DNA of 64,000 bases from Tubulanus polymorphus (GCF_964204645.1 NC_134034.1:3380072-3444071); one strand, 5' to 3'; positions 36,527-49,219 are shown, counted from the stretch's first letter. Made by a program: numbers and translations. The notes: generated by a model not told the origin, from the letters alone.

Positions 36527-37127
36527 GTTGAAAATTACACCGGATAACACATTTCGATCCTGGGGTTACCGCATCGAATACGGTGTATTGTTAAAACCTT
36601 AAAACTTTTTACAATACATACGTTTCAACATAGTATAACTATTGGGATTCAAAGATAGAATAATTCTATCACTTCCCTACCATTAATACGGTATGTGGAC
36701 GTATAATAATTTTGTTTACAAGTATTTACATATATCAAGAGAAAAATAAAAACATTTTCAAAACATAACAAGGTTATATATACGAATACAGTATACTATT
36801 TACAGAAGACTACATGAGGTGTCTATATACATCTAAACCATCTTTAATAAAAAAACGACCTTTGAGTAGCGCCACGTAGCGGCTTATATTGGTAAAACCA
36901 GAAGCTATATTTCAAATTCTTCTAAGTATCGTTGCATATTCGAAACGAAGATATATTGATATCTACAGAACATTACGACAAATATTCATGAAGTATTTCA
37001 AATAATTTTCGAAACTATTTTTTAATGGTAAAATTAATATAATTGATCATTTATTGCATAATTTGGACACCGGTCAGGTACTAGAAGGGTCAGTCATATA
37101 TATCCAAATATTGTACGTTACGTAAGC
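36527..37127. other. Intergenic upstream of U1
   Basis: AT-rich with no gene seen. The U1 promoter (proximal sequence element about 55 bases before 37128) should be near 37060-37085, where AATTTGGACACCGGTCAGG lies; I cannot confirm it from one copy. Confidence 0.4.
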
Positions 37128-37290
37128 ATACTTACCTGGCACAGGGGTGCTCACCGTGATCTGGAAGGCGGTGCCCCTATGGCGAGGCCTGTCATTGCAC
37201 AAAGACTGGTTGACCCATACGATCTCCCCTAAAGTCGGAGACTCGGGTGTACAATTTCTGGTAGTGGGGACTGCGTTCGCGCTGTCCCCG
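37128..37290 (+). ncRNA. RNU1: U1 spliceosomal snRNA gene or variant
   Basis: The 5' end ATACTTACCTGGCA is the invariant 5'-splice-site-recognising sequence. Stem-loop I follows (CACCGTGATC...GGCGGTG), then the stem-loop II block with CATTGCAC for U1A binding, a stem-loop III region with GTCGGAGACTCG, an Sm site (ACAATTTCTGG), and stem-loop IV with CTGCGTTCGCGCTGTCCCC. At 163 nt the length is normal. Loop I reads GATCTGGAAGG where animals usually have GATCACGAAGG, changing two bases of the U1-70K binding loop; the rest looks intact. It may be a variant or a young pseudogene. Confidence 0.9.
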
Positions 37291-38424
37291 TCATTATAAA
37301 AATCAATGCCTCATAGATGTATCCAACTTGACATAAATAGCCATGTTACATGGAGCCCCATATCCGCCTCTGAACTGGTCTTTCAAGTAAGAGCTAAAAA
37401 AATAAATTATTCACTTATGCTTTCGATGTATTAAATAAGGCAGCCAAGAAAATTCTACCCAATCAGTCACTTGCCAATTCAGACTGGTTGGAATATTGTT
37501 TGGATGAACCGGAACTGAATTTCCCAATTATGTGCTTCGATTCAAAGAAAAAAATTCAGTAAACTCGACCGCCGATCACACAACTATATCTCTACTTCGA
37601 TTTCCGATTTCAAAATCAAACTTCCTGTTTCGCTCCCGGCAGGTGTGGTGGGTTTGCAAGGAACACTCAATCAAAAAGTCAAACGAAATTTACCAACCAA
37701 ATAAATAACAGGGTCAATCCCTATTTTAGGATAAAAAAAGATCACTTAAGCTAAACGCGGAAGGCGCACAAAAGAAACTACGCGCTGTGTTCTTTCATTA
37801 TCGCCAACAAAGAGGACCGATATTTCGCAAATTGGATTCGGGAGGTTTAAACCTGGCAAGGTCAAATTACTAAAATTGTGACCTACGTGGCGTTTATCTA
37901 AAAAGCCGATCGTAATCAATTTTAGCTGAACCTCTTACCCTAATGCCCAATGGTTTGAAAGTTTTACGTACGATGGCAAAACATTCAAAACCGAAAAGGA
38001 AAATAGTAATACTGAACGAAATCTTCCCTGCGATCCCCTAAAGAGTCCTATATATACACCGATTACCCTCATAAGATCTTCATAATTTCATGATCGTGCT
38101 TCGTCGTGGAAATCTTTCTGGAACATACACAGAATACCATTTCAGAACCGTCTCAACAATTCGTTACCAATAAATGAAACGTTTTTTGAAACGCTCCATG
38201 ATTATACGTAATTATTCTGACTCATATCGAAAATCGAATTGCATTTTTAAACTTCGTTTAAATACCGTTAATCATTAATTCCGTTTCGTAGAGTATTGCA
38301 TTTCTTTTTAACGAGCGCTGTGTAATCCGTCTCATCCCTATATTCACCGGGAAACGCCCAACTCTAATTGGATTGGAATCTCCTCACTGTGGTTACAGTA
38401 AGACTGATCGAGGAGAACGTCACC
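37291..38424. other. Intergenic between U1 and the composite receptor
   Basis: No gene seen. AATAACAGGGTCAATCCCTA at 37704-37723 matches, inverted, a segment near 30922-30965, probably TE debris. Confidence 0.45.
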
Positions 38425-41400
38425 ATGACGCGCTGTCTCTTAACGTTATTACTCATTCTACTAGTGGAACTGTCGACGGTTCAGACGACTGATTGGATCT
38501 CTACCGATCAACCGTCTGTAACTGTCAGTTCACGGTGTAACAATACGTGGTTTTCGCTCGATTCTACGTCCGGTTACATCCTTTCACCGAATTATCCGTC
38601 GTTTACGCGCGGTGTTGAATGTCATTGGTTCATCAACAGCTCTTTACCGGGTACCTTCCATATCCAAGTTTACTACGACATCGAGCCGTCTATATTCTGT
38701 AGAGATAACTATCTTCACATCAGCGATTCTGATAACTTACTGTGCGGAGGTGGAAAACAATTAGATATTTACCGCAGTAATTCATTATCGTTGATGTTTA
38801 AGAGTGATGTAGATGATGTTGTGAAAGGAAGTCGAGTTTATGTATATTATCGTTTGGAAGAAGAACTCGATCATCTGAAAACTGTTCACGACTGTAGGTC
38901 AAACAAAATAAAACGATTACAAACTTTTAAAACTGGTTATAGATTTGCCGTCGATATGGATAGCTATTGTCGCCTCCTCAAGCTCGAGTGGTCCGTGATA
39001 CCAGAGGGTTTTGGCATGAATTTGACTTTTGAGAAAATAGATTTTAGATTATTACAACCAGGTTTACGTACGACCGTTCAAATTTATGACGGATGGAACA
39101 CAAGTGAACCTATATTTGATATACGGGAACAAACCGGACATCCACCCAGCTCTATTTACACAAAAACTAACAAAGCCTTCATTACTTTTTCAACAAAACA
39201 ACCCGGTTTATCTCTCGAAACTAATTTATCAGTAAGATTGTACAGAATATCAGATTGGAATATTTCTAATCCATCGATTCCGATCTATAAAAACGAATCC
39301 GGAGTGCTCATTCCTGGTATAAAGCCGCATGTTATAACTCAGTCTAAACGCTTATACTGCTGGTCTATCACAGCTGAAATACTGCAGTACGTCGTCTTCA
39401 ACTGGACACGTGATCTCGTCACTTCCGGTGACGTCATCGGTGTCTATAAACTGGAAGGTTTAACGCTTGTCGGAACTGATATTTTACTCGGTAAAAACTA
39501 CCTGGAATCTTTAAGCGTAAAATCTGACGGATTTCTCGTGATATTGTGTTTACTGTTATCAGAGAATTCGGTCGGGAATTCGACATCGATCGACTACAGA
39601 ATAGAATTATTGAGGGAAACAGACATCGAAGTGGAAAATAAAAAAGTGAGTTAAAAGCATGAAAATGCTTTGGAATGCGCATGTCGTAAATGCATCCTAT
39701 CTATTTGAGTCTATGTCAATTAATATGTATTAAATCCGTACACTACATACTTGGATTTAATACTGATGATTTGATTTTATTTGAATCTATTGTAGGTAAG
39801 AATTACCCATAGAGTGACATTTTTCCATCTGTTCCCCAGATATTCGAAACGGAAATTGACGTATCGCATCAGTAGATTTGCACTCAGCTCGAAAGTCGAC
39901 ATCTATGAGGATAAATTAGAATTCACAGTTTTATCAGAGAATTGTGAGAGAGCCGGATTTTATATATATGACGGTGGTAATTTTACAGCTAGACGCTACG
40001 GTCCGTATTGTCCCGCTGGTCGGGGAAACTATGGTCGATCTATCGTCAGTCTGATTACATCGGGAGGACCGGTCACTGTAGTAGCATACGTTAACAACAG
40101 AGATGATATATTAATGACTATCGAGTCGCCGGATGCCCTCATGTTTGTCCCGACGGAGTGCGACGGGTATGTTCTACGGGAAGGAGAACGTCATATCACT
40201 ATGACGTCACATTGTCTCGTGATCACACCAGCAAATCGACGCCTACCGATAGAAAAAATAAACGTATTTTCAGGTCATGAATATCAAATCGACAAATGTC
40301 ATCGTAAATCTATGAATCCCTGTTCAAAGATAAGTCTCGATAGTCACGTGCTGAATACCAGTCTCGTGTTAAACCACTTGGAATCATTACGAACTAAATA
40401 TGAATTCTGGAGGTCAGCACTAATGATTGTATTACGACGTAAATGTCAGAAATTAAAGAAAGGTCAACCGAATTCAGGTTTTAGAGGTGGGGGCACAGAT
40501 AATGGATATTGTGGACTTGTCCAATCATTGAACTTCCCAGGATTACCAACCTCTTCACCCGCCAGATTCTTTGAATTTACTAATCCTACTGACAAAAGTA
40601 TCAATCATTACATCAGATTCCTGGTGAAATTCATTGGACAAACATCGTGCACTAAATCTCTTACTTACCGCGTTAGGGAATCAATATTACTAACACAAAT
40701 TATCAAAATATTTGACGATCCAAACGATCCATTTTCAAAGTTTACGGAAACCCGTCATATAACAAGAATATGTGAAAATAACGCAGTTCCGGGACTTATA
40801 TTGTACAGTTTACTCGGGTATGACTTGTATTTTGAGCTGTCAACTCATTATAGTCCGATATTTCAAATTCAATACACTTTAGAACAATCGCCTTTACTGG
40901 AACATCGAATTAATGGCTGCCGATCAGATTTTTTAGATTCTGGGGTTTCGTGTATCAGATACATCAAACATGAACCTATGAATTGGGAGACCGCTGAAAA
41001 TTACTGTCGACAGAAATATGGAGGACATCTTCTCAGTATCAACTCTCAACATGAAATGAAGGCCGTTAAAAAGCTGTTCGCTACAAAACTGCTTCATGAG
41101 GCATATTCACAAACGGGGCTTATTGTGATGATTGGATTAAAATGGCAGGTAAAATACGATCCATTTATCAAATCGTCATCTCATAGAAACTTCAAAACAA
41201 TGATTAAATAATCCTCTAATAATCTTAAAGGAATATTCACTATTGAATGTATAAATAGTGTTTGTTTGTCTTTTTTAAAGGAGTCCAGTGGTTATTACTC
41301 GTGGTCTGATGGTAAACCGTTAAGTTACACAGAGTGGTTTAAACCTGTTGTTAATGAAACAATACCAGATGTTATTTTAGGATTGATATCTCCGTTAAAA

Positions 41401-44400
41401 ACACAACCGATAAATGACGTCAATATGCCGTGCACGGCGATGATACTGAATAATCCACGAGGATCGGCGAACTGGGTTCGATTCCCGTGTCAAATCATAC
41501 AAACGCATACGACATTCATTTGTGAAACAGAAAGAAACGACTCTTACGCATCTTCGCAAAACGATACAACTGAAATAAAACGGAACAACTTCGAACTATT
41601 TAACTCGTGTCTAAAAGGATGGATTCATATAGAAGCGCATTGCTATCAGATACTTACAGCCTGGCAAACGCTCCACGCTAAAGGTCTAACAATCCCGACA
41701 GCAAAGGAAATGTGTGTTAGAATCGGTGGCGACATAGGTAAAATAACAACTAATTTTGAAATTCAGTATTTGATAAATGTTTTCAACTATCAGCATCAAT
41801 ATGGCGCTATACTGACAAATCTTACAATCGGAAAAATTATGGCATTGAAACCAAAAGTATTTAGAGATTGGATAACAAATATTACAACAGTGAAATGGTC
41901 AATGAATGTCTTCGATAATGTCACAGATGTAGCGCATTCCGTGCTATGTTCCTATAATGTAGCTGGTGAAGTGTTATCTCCTGTGAGCGGATGTAAATCG
42001 TGGCAGTTTCAATGTAACGATCAAAGATGTATCAGCGACCATCGCGTATGTGATACCAGAAACGACTGTCAACACGGTGAAGATGAACTCGATTGTTCGA
42101 GTATAAACTCACGCAGTCAATTCCAGTGTTCAGACGAACTGAGAGTTATTTCAGTCAGTAGTTTCTGTGATTTTGTACGAGATTGCGCTGACGGATCAGA
42201 TGAGAACTCGTGCTATCATACTTCATGTTCCTCTGAACAATTTACGTGTGACAATGGACAATGTGTGAGTAAATATAAACGATGTGATGGTCTGGTTGAT
42301 TGCAAAGATAAATCCGATGAGATCGGCTGCTCTTCGGACAAATGCAACGGGTTTTTGTGTGTAAATGGTGAATGTATCAGTTCTCTGTTGTATCGGGATG
42401 GTGTTGTAGATTGTGGCGGGGACCTCGAAGAAGATGAAATATTAACGAGCAACATAACAATTAAACCAAAAGTTCACTGCACTACAGAGAACTACTGCAC
42501 GACCAATTTCACTTCACTCTGTACAGAATCAGATGAACAAAGATGTTCATTCAATTCTCCTCATTGTTATGCGAGAAAAGAAAGATGTATTTTAGAAAGA
42601 ATGCCGACAGGTTTTCCTGTTTGTAGAAGACTCGAACATTTACTGCATTGTAATGAGTTTGAATGTCCAGCTGTTACAGTGAAATGTCCATCGTCTTACT
42701 GTATACCGATTAGACACGTGTGCGATGGTCGATCAGATTGTCCTCATTCAGAAGATGAAATGAATTGTGAAACGTTTTCGTGTCCAGGAATGTTTAAATG
42801 CGGTGATGAACACAGATGTATTCCTCAGTTGGAAGTTTGCGATGGCGTCGTCAATTGCAAACATAACTCGGATGACGAGGCTTACTGTGACGTCATTTGT
42901 CCAAACTATTGTAAATGTCAAGGTCGTTTCATCAATTGCGAAAATGCCTTTTTATCAGATATTACCGGCATTTTTGCCGAGTCGACTCGAGTTTTGATTT
43001 TATCAAATAACCAACTTCGATTCAATGAATCAACATTTTCCCCTTATCTATACCTTTTCATACTCATTATTTCACGTAATGAGTTATCTGACATTGTCTC
43101 CAACGCGTTTTCTAATCTACGCAATCTAAATACACTAGATCTGTCGCATAATCGTCTAGTATCACTACATGTTGATACATTCACCGGTTTAAACAATTTA
43201 AAGCAACTTTTACTCGCTGGAAATCCGCTGAGATATTTGAACGACGGAAGCTTCAATGGTTTGACGTCACTACCGGTGATCGATCTGCACGGCCTCTCTA
43301 TATCGGTTCTTACTCGTAACGTATTTCGAGGCCTACCAGCGCTGAAATACTTGAACATCAGCGATAACGCAATCAATTCAATATCCAGATACGCGTTTTC
43401 TGGGTTGAGTTCACTGGGAGTTCTTGATTTTACCAACAATTCTCGGATGATCTCTGTGGAAAATAATATCTTCGATAATCTGACGTCTTTGTATTTTCTC
43501 GCTTCGGACGCGTATAAATTCTGTTGTATGGCGCCGAATATTGACCGGTGTCTCCCGGATCCTGATCAATTCTCATCGTGTTCAGACCTCATTGAGAACA
43601 CTGTTCTCAGAGCTGTTGTCTGGATCATCGCTTGTTTTACTTGCGTTTCCAATATTACAGTTATTCTATTTCGTTTTAGGTCGATTCTAGTTTCACCGGA
43701 AACGCAAAATAAATCGTCGGATATCCTCATCATTAATATCGCGCTTTGTGATTTCCTGATGTCCGTTTATCTGTTTCTGATCGCTGGAACTGATTACGTT
43801 TATAACGGTGTCTATTTTCTGAATTCTGAAACTTGGACTCGTAGTTCACTATGCAGCGTAGCCGGAATTGTTGTGACGATATCTTGCGAAGGCTCTTTAA
43901 CATTTCTCCTTCTCCTCACGCGTTTCAGATATTCAAATATCCTCAATCCGCTTTCAGGTAACCCGCTTTTATCCTCAAAAATCGTTTTGATACTCTCCTG
44001 TTTATGCTGGATATTTTTGAGTTTGATCGCCTTTCTGCCGCTGTCTCGGTCGTCTTATTTCGGTGACAGTTTCTACGGTAGCACGGGTATCTGTTTACCT
44101 ATGAATTTGATATCTATAGATGTCAATGGTTGGCAATATTCGTTCGCTATATTCGCTGTATTAAATGCGATCATTCTCACTCTGATAATGATGTCGTACG
44201 TGCAGATGTACAAGTATGTATCCGGAAGCAGGTCCGGTTCGGGACGAGCTGATCCTACAGAACTCGTTCTAGCTCGACGCAGTTTGGTAATCAATTTGTG
44301 TAATTTATTTTGCTGGTTACCGTTAATAATCGTTCAATTCTGCGCCGTATTCTCGGTCGAGATACCGAACCAGGTCGCCGCTTGGCTTGCCGTTCTTTTC

Positions 44401-44508
44401 TTGCCGATTAACTCAACACTGAACCCACTTCTTTACACTATTCTAACTATTGATATGAAATCCATACGAGCTCGAAATAAACGCAGAAAACAACAACCAA
44501 TCAAATGA
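38425..44508 (+). CDS. Composite CUB-like / C-type lectin / LDLa / LRR G-protein-coupled receptor (GRL101-like)
   Basis: Exons 38425-39645, 39796-41148 and 41281-44508 all join at phase 0 and encode 1933 residues. The start is the ATG in CACCATGAC, giving a signal peptide at once; an in-frame ATG at 38368 is less likely. In order: a clear CUB domain (about 37-140), further CUB-like modules to about 500, a C-type lectin domain (about 780-940; CRSDF...WSDGKPLSYTEW...FICE) split by intron 2, a degenerate second lectin domain (968-1083), LDLa repeats (about 1095-1130, 1137-1169, 1174-1208, weak 1213-1241, 1320-1354, 1359-1394), an LRR cap (CPNYCKCQ), LRRs (1428-1588), a hinge with DAYKFCC and a 7TM region (1636-1918) ending NPLLY. 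LDLa plus LRR plus 7TM is the layout of snail GRL101 and relaxin-type receptors; CUB and lectin modules are additions. Probably a surface receptor for a large ligand or glycan. Confidence 0.93.
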
Positions 44509-45289
44509 TGACGAAAACATAATGATAATAATTCATTTTCGATAAATGCGCAGCTTTAAGGATAATTGTTGCATTTGAACAGATAACAATAAGACATTTT
44601 ACATACATCTTACGATATTTTCAATACATTTACTATAACCATTACCAATACAGTTACCAATACCATTACCACCATTACCATTGCCATTACCAATATCAAT
44701 ACCAGTGGCATTAAAGAAACTGGCGTTATAACGTTATTTGTGTTTGACTGTATTTTCAACAAATACATCCTCCTCGCGTATTTCATGAATGTCGTGTTTG
44801 AAGGTTAAAGTGAGTATGTAATCACCAGTATGTGACGTCACTTACTGGTGTAGCTCGGTACCTTCAGTTACGTCATCGATATAAGCATTTAAGAATGACA
44901 ATATAAATTGTGAATTCTGGTGTTTATTTTATGATTAAATATATATTCATAACTCCCCTCATATTTTTGATAATTTCTATTGAGAGGATGTGCACTACGT
45001 CATCGATGGGGCTTTAATGGTTGCCGGCCAATTGAATTACATTGTCAATATATTCAAATTCCTAAAAGCTTTATTTATCCTTAATAATAGATAATTTATA
45101 TTAGATCATTTATTTTCGACAACTTTTCTAAATTGAAATTCATTTAGACACAAAGGAATAAAGAAGAACATATAAGTAATAAGCGATATTAATTAAGTAA
45201 TGTATGCGTCAATAAACTCTCAAGTTATTTTCTTAGCACAATATAGTTTTTCCGGATTAACTGCGTAAGATTTTTTGTTCCCTTCTTCA
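44509..45289. other. 3' untranslated/intergenic region with repeats
   Basis: A CCATTA/CCAATA-type simple repeat lies at about 44637-44707. At 44984-45060 is a SINE-tail-like block (GAGGATGTGCACTACGTCAT ... GGTTGCCGGCCAATTGAATT) shared with 56755-56825. Possible polyadenylation signal AATAAA near 45211. Confidence 0.5.
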
Positions 45290-46230
45290 TATTGTAGCAT
45301 CAATGAACAACATTACTGGACCCTCTCTTTTAGGCTTGGGGTAGGCGGCCGCCTTGTTATGGTTTCCTTAGTTTCACTATCCGCACCAGTTCTTTCCGAA
45401 AAAGCCTTCAGATTCGTGATGTATATGAACAAATTCACGGTACTATATGTGGTCATTAAAACGCCCCCGATAAGGTAAACAATTGCTGGATTTGATTCGG
45501 CAAACGCCTCAGTCCGGCGCTGTCAACGAAGTTCAATACGGTATTCGGAGCGTTGAATGCGAAGAAGGCGACGATTATCCAATTAAGATTGAGTACGCAT
45601 TTGCGTTCCTGTTCGGAGGTGTTCGTGTTTTTGAACTGGACATCCCGTCTGTCGAACTGAGTAGCGACCAAAACCGTCGAGAATATCAAACCAATCCAAG
45701 GAATTATGGTCATCGTCGTCGACGAATAGATAACGATTAATTGCGCTACGATTTCTGAAACTTTGTCCGATTGACAGTTTTTTTAAGCCATGTCCGATCG
45801 TTTTGACGCGGAATATGACGCCTTGGGCGCCTTCCACAACGGCCTAATAAAGTAATATCGTAACGACAAGATTCCGGCGTCGAGTACGGGTCAACAGTCT
45901 CCCGATGTGCAGAGGGACTAGTACCGCTGTACTGCGTTCCAAGGCAAAACACAACAGAATCCACGTAGAGGTTTTGATTACGAAATTGTTGAGCACAATT
46001 CCCAGTTTGCAGGTGAATTCATTTACGGTGTCGAATACGTAAACGCCGTGCGCGGTGCCGGTCACGATGTGAATTCGTTCGAGAGACTTTAACGAAAAAG
46101 TTACGACGTAAATCGAATCGGAAAAGGCCAGCGGTACCAGATACCGGAAGGTGAACGCATCTTACGAGTGACATTGACGGAACATGACGATTATAGACGA
46201 CAAGAGCCACAAGGGGCACTATGGCCGGCC
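45290..46230 (-). pseudogene. Rhodopsin-like GPCR pseudogene
   Basis: Read on the minus strand, pieces of one receptor appear in order but in different frames. These are a TM1 end (VALVVYNRHVPSMSL), TM2 (VPLAFSDSIYVVTF), TM3 with ALERSTAVLVPL, a stop after NLVVTILLY, a TM5 piece (IIPWIGLIFSTVLV), a TM6 piece (WIIVAFFAFNAPNTVL), then a frame change before TM7 (TVNLFIYITNLKAF). At least three disruptions are needed, so it is dead or badly mis-sequenced. Small introns could explain one break but not all. The NLFIY motif and overall form place it with the other receptors here. Confidence 0.75.
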
Positions 46231-47378
46231 TGTCAGCTTTTCATTAAATGACAAATGATGCATTCTTTGGGTTAAATTTTTCCCAAATACACTCCCGGCT
46301 CATACTAGTCAATCCCAGGCTAATAATTTACATAATTCAATCGTGTTTTCATAAGTAGCACAGACAGCGACTGAAGCTGGCAGGAACAAATACCCCAGAT
46401 AAATCTGTTCCCTTGGTCTTATTGATTTGAATTCGGTATAGAATTGCATTTTCTGAAATTTGCTCAACAAAACAGTATTGGATTGGATTTGCTGTTTAAC
46501 CTTTTTCAATAAAGTAATATTGAATTGCATTTGATTTTTTATGCAGAATAATATTTTATTGAATTTGCAGTTTGAGCACATGGCTAATTAGCATATCAAG
46601 GTCATCCATCCGATTTGAGAAAGAGCTATTTTTCCCGGACTTTGCACAATTGTCAATGATATTTTCTGTATTGCAAATAAAAATATTCCTCCCAAAAACC
46701 AAATCAACTAAAGCTTTCACAGAATTCGATCTTGAAATATAATTTTAGATCTTAAAATGAAACCCGGAAGTAAAACGGTAGACGATACCGCGGGTTCACG
46801 TGACACCTGCTGATCTCTGCGGCTAAGCCAATCATCTCGAAATCGACGCTATGTTGCATCATCGAAAAAAAAAGATTGTTGAGTATGTTGCATTCAGTTA
46901 ATAAAGATCCCTCTCCATCTCCCTTACCTGGGCCGTCTCTGAACCAAAATTTTAGACTCAAGTTATTCGACCCTACAATCGATATAGGAATTAAACACAT
47001 CAGCATTTATCTAAAAGATTGTTTGGTAATAAGGAAAGACTATTCTTTAAGGACGTTAACAACTGCCCCTGAGAACTCCCGACTACTGTCCTGTGTATGG
47101 TGGTTGCTGGATAACGAACTGATGCTGTTTTACGTGCATTTTCTCTGTTTAGAACCGATAGATATTTTCCAACCTATTCAGACGTTTCGCTTTAGAATAT
47201 TTCACCATTTACAATGCATTGTGAATATTGATATTTGATTTTGTTACATTTATATATAACACAAGAATTAGTTTTCACCAAATCTTAATAAATATATTGT
47301 GTTAGGTTTCTGAGGATTGATTTTTCATTTGTCGCGAACAATAACTTGTGAGCTTCAATATATATATATAAGAGATGC
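46231..47378. other. Intergenic, no gene supported
   Basis: An open frame at 46876-47238 has no recognisable domain. Low-complexity repeats of a CAGTATTGGATTG type occur near 46440-46560. A run of TA (47359-47370) lies just before the next receptor. Confidence 0.45.
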
Positions 47379-48395
47379 ATGTATATTTTGAATCAGACTA
47401 TGGATACAGTCGGTCCATCCCTTCAACAGTTAATCATGCTCATGAATTCAACTCAGACTCCTCAGATTGGTCGAACTTATTGTAGTTACATCGTGCTAAT
47501 GTCAGTGGTAAATAGATCTGGAATCTACTGTTCAATGTCGCTGTTCGTTCTGCCTTCCGTATTCCTTTTAGGAGTCTTCGGAAATTCGGCGACATTCCTG
47601 ATAATGACAAGTCGCAGATTCCGCGGTTTATCTTACGCTAACTATCTGATCGTTTTGTCGCTAAGTGATTTCGTGTATTGCACCAGTTTTACGCTGATGC
47701 CTGTTTTACAGTTCGTTCTCCTGCACTTCAAAACAAGTCCGATATTCATCATGAACTCGCTGGCCAGTTGTAAAATCTACGAGTTTCTGATGACGCTTGC
47801 GTGCAGCAATAGTTCATGGTTAATAGTGGCGGTATCTCTAGAACGAGCGGCAGTTGTGCTCTTCCCGCTGACATCTCGTTTGATATGTACACCCAGATTC
47901 GCTAGATTTACTACTTTGATAATTACTGCAGGGAATGCACTGGTTCTATATTTCACGCCTGTTTTGTCGATACATTTCACCGACGAATTTTTCGGATGTT
48001 ATCACGAATTACTCGATGAAATAAAGCTTTTCGTCATAATCGTCGTCTACGTTTACCTTTCGCCGTTGATTTTGATTCTGACATTGAATTGCGTTATAAT
48101 CGTTCAGTTGTTCAAAGGTTCGAAACTGGTTTCGTCCGATCAGAAAACAACGAAATCTAAACGAACAACGATAATGTTGGTAACAGTTTCACTCGAATTT
48201 GCGATATTTACACTTCCTTCGACTATAACTGCGTTGTTACCGATCTCATCGGAACAAAAACATTCGTTGTACGACATTTTCGCGCAGTTTCAAATGTGTA
48301 ACTTCGTCGTGAATTTCTACATGTATCTTTTGCTGGGACGAGAAATTCGTGAATATTTCTTCTTGAAAATCCGCGGAAGAAATTCAGTCAAATAA
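47379..48395 (+). CDS. Rhodopsin-like GPCR, third member of the 20846/22909 group
   Basis: A single-exon frame of 338 residues. Its N-terminus is longer than in the tandem pair; an internal MNST at residue 22 matches the start of copy 2, so the shorter start is possible. Shared blocks are MTSRRFRGLSYANYLIVLS, RLICTPRFAR, SSDQKTTK-KRTTIMLVTVSL and LLLGREIREYF. TM3 ends LERAAVVLFPL (no DRY) and TM7 has NFYMY (no proline). It lies 23.5 kb from its closest relatives with unrelated genes between, so it is an older copy. Confidence 0.9.
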   Translation: MYILNQTMDTVGPSLQQLIMLMNSTQTPQIGRTYCSYIVLMSVVNRSGIYCSMSLFVLPSVFLLGVFGNSATFLIMTSRRFRGLSYANYLIVLSLSDFVYCTSFTLMPVLQFVLLHFKTSPIFIMNSLASCKIYEFLMTLACSNSSWLIVAVSLERAAVVLFPLTSRLICTPRFARFTTLIITAGNALVLYFTPVLSIHFTDEFFGCYHELLDEIKLFVIIVVYVYLSPLILILTLNCVIIVQLFKGSKLVSSDQKTTKSKRTTIMLVTVSLEFAIFTLPSTITALLPISSEQKHSLYDIFAQFQMCNFVVNFYMYLLLGREIREYFFLKIRGRNSVK

Positions 48396-48482
48396 TCATC
48401 GATTTCAATTGTAATTCATTTCGAACAAATTTACCCGACATATTAAACAAAAGAAAATTAAGATCTAAAATCTATCATTCAT

Positions 48483-48942
48483 TAATAATAATAATAATGA
48501 TACTGATGGTGATGGTGATGGTGGTGGCGGTGGCGGTGGCGGTGGCGGTGGCGGTGGCGATGGCGATGGCGATGACGATGACGATGACGATGACGATAAT
48601 AGAATTTATATAGCGCGATAATTCCATGCGAAAAAGCAAAGTTCAAATGCGCTCCTTCAGGGTAACATCAAGGTATGCATGGAATAGTTGAGTTTTGATC
48701 ATGGATTTGAATTCATTCAGCGTCAAGTTGAGAACAGTGAGTGTAGAGATCATGGTGTTCAAGGTTCGCGGTGCTTGTCTCGAAATAGATCTACTACCGA
48801 AATTAGCGAGGTCGAAGGAGGGTTCAACAAGTCTGAATCTTTCGGAGGATCGAAGAGAACGTGTTGGTTTGTAGTACTGAAATAGCTCGCTGATATACAT
48901 TGGTGCACGATCTGTGAGGGCCTTAAAAGTCAACAGATTCAC
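48483..48942 (-). mobile_element. LINE 3' end with triplet microsatellite tail
   Basis: On the minus strand 48942-48643 encodes the C-terminal reverse-transcriptase tail of a CR1/L2-like element: LLTFKALTDRAPMYISELF, then TRSLRSSERFRLVEP, ISRQAPRTLN and FKSMIKTQLF. A short 3' UTR (GCGCTATATAAATTCTATTA) then runs into a GTC/GCC/ACC/ATC tract down to 48483. Such microsatellite tails are usual for these elements. This is not a host gene. Confidence 0.8.
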
Positions 48943-49103
48943 TGATTGATGTTTAGACTATTCGATCAAATTACCAATAATTCACTGGACATTTCTCTTT
49001 TGGGTGGTCAATTAGGGATGGATCGAGCTTAGATTTAGATATCATTCATAATGCTCGTTATAGTAAATCGTATAGAAACAAATTCGAATCGACCCAGTGC
49101 CCC

Positions 49104-49219
49104 TGGCCCAGTCTCATAAAAAGATTTATCTAACTCTTCGATCGATTTAATTCCTTCATTGATTCAGTTTGATCTTGAATCGATTTAGGCCTTAATCTAT
49201 TATTGTGATACTGGGCCCA
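49104..49219. mobile_element. Foldback element, about 116 bp
   Basis: Ends TGGCCCAGTCTCATAAA and TTGTGATACTGGGCCCA are inverted with a few mismatches. Confidence 0.6.

Noticed and set aside
38368-38424. Upstream ATG as start of the composite receptor
   Set aside because: The ATG at 38425 has a better context (CACCATGAC) and places the signal peptide at the extreme N-terminus.
48643-48942. Host gene on the minus strand
   Set aside because: The sequence is the C-terminal tail of a LINE reverse transcriptase with its microsatellite tail.
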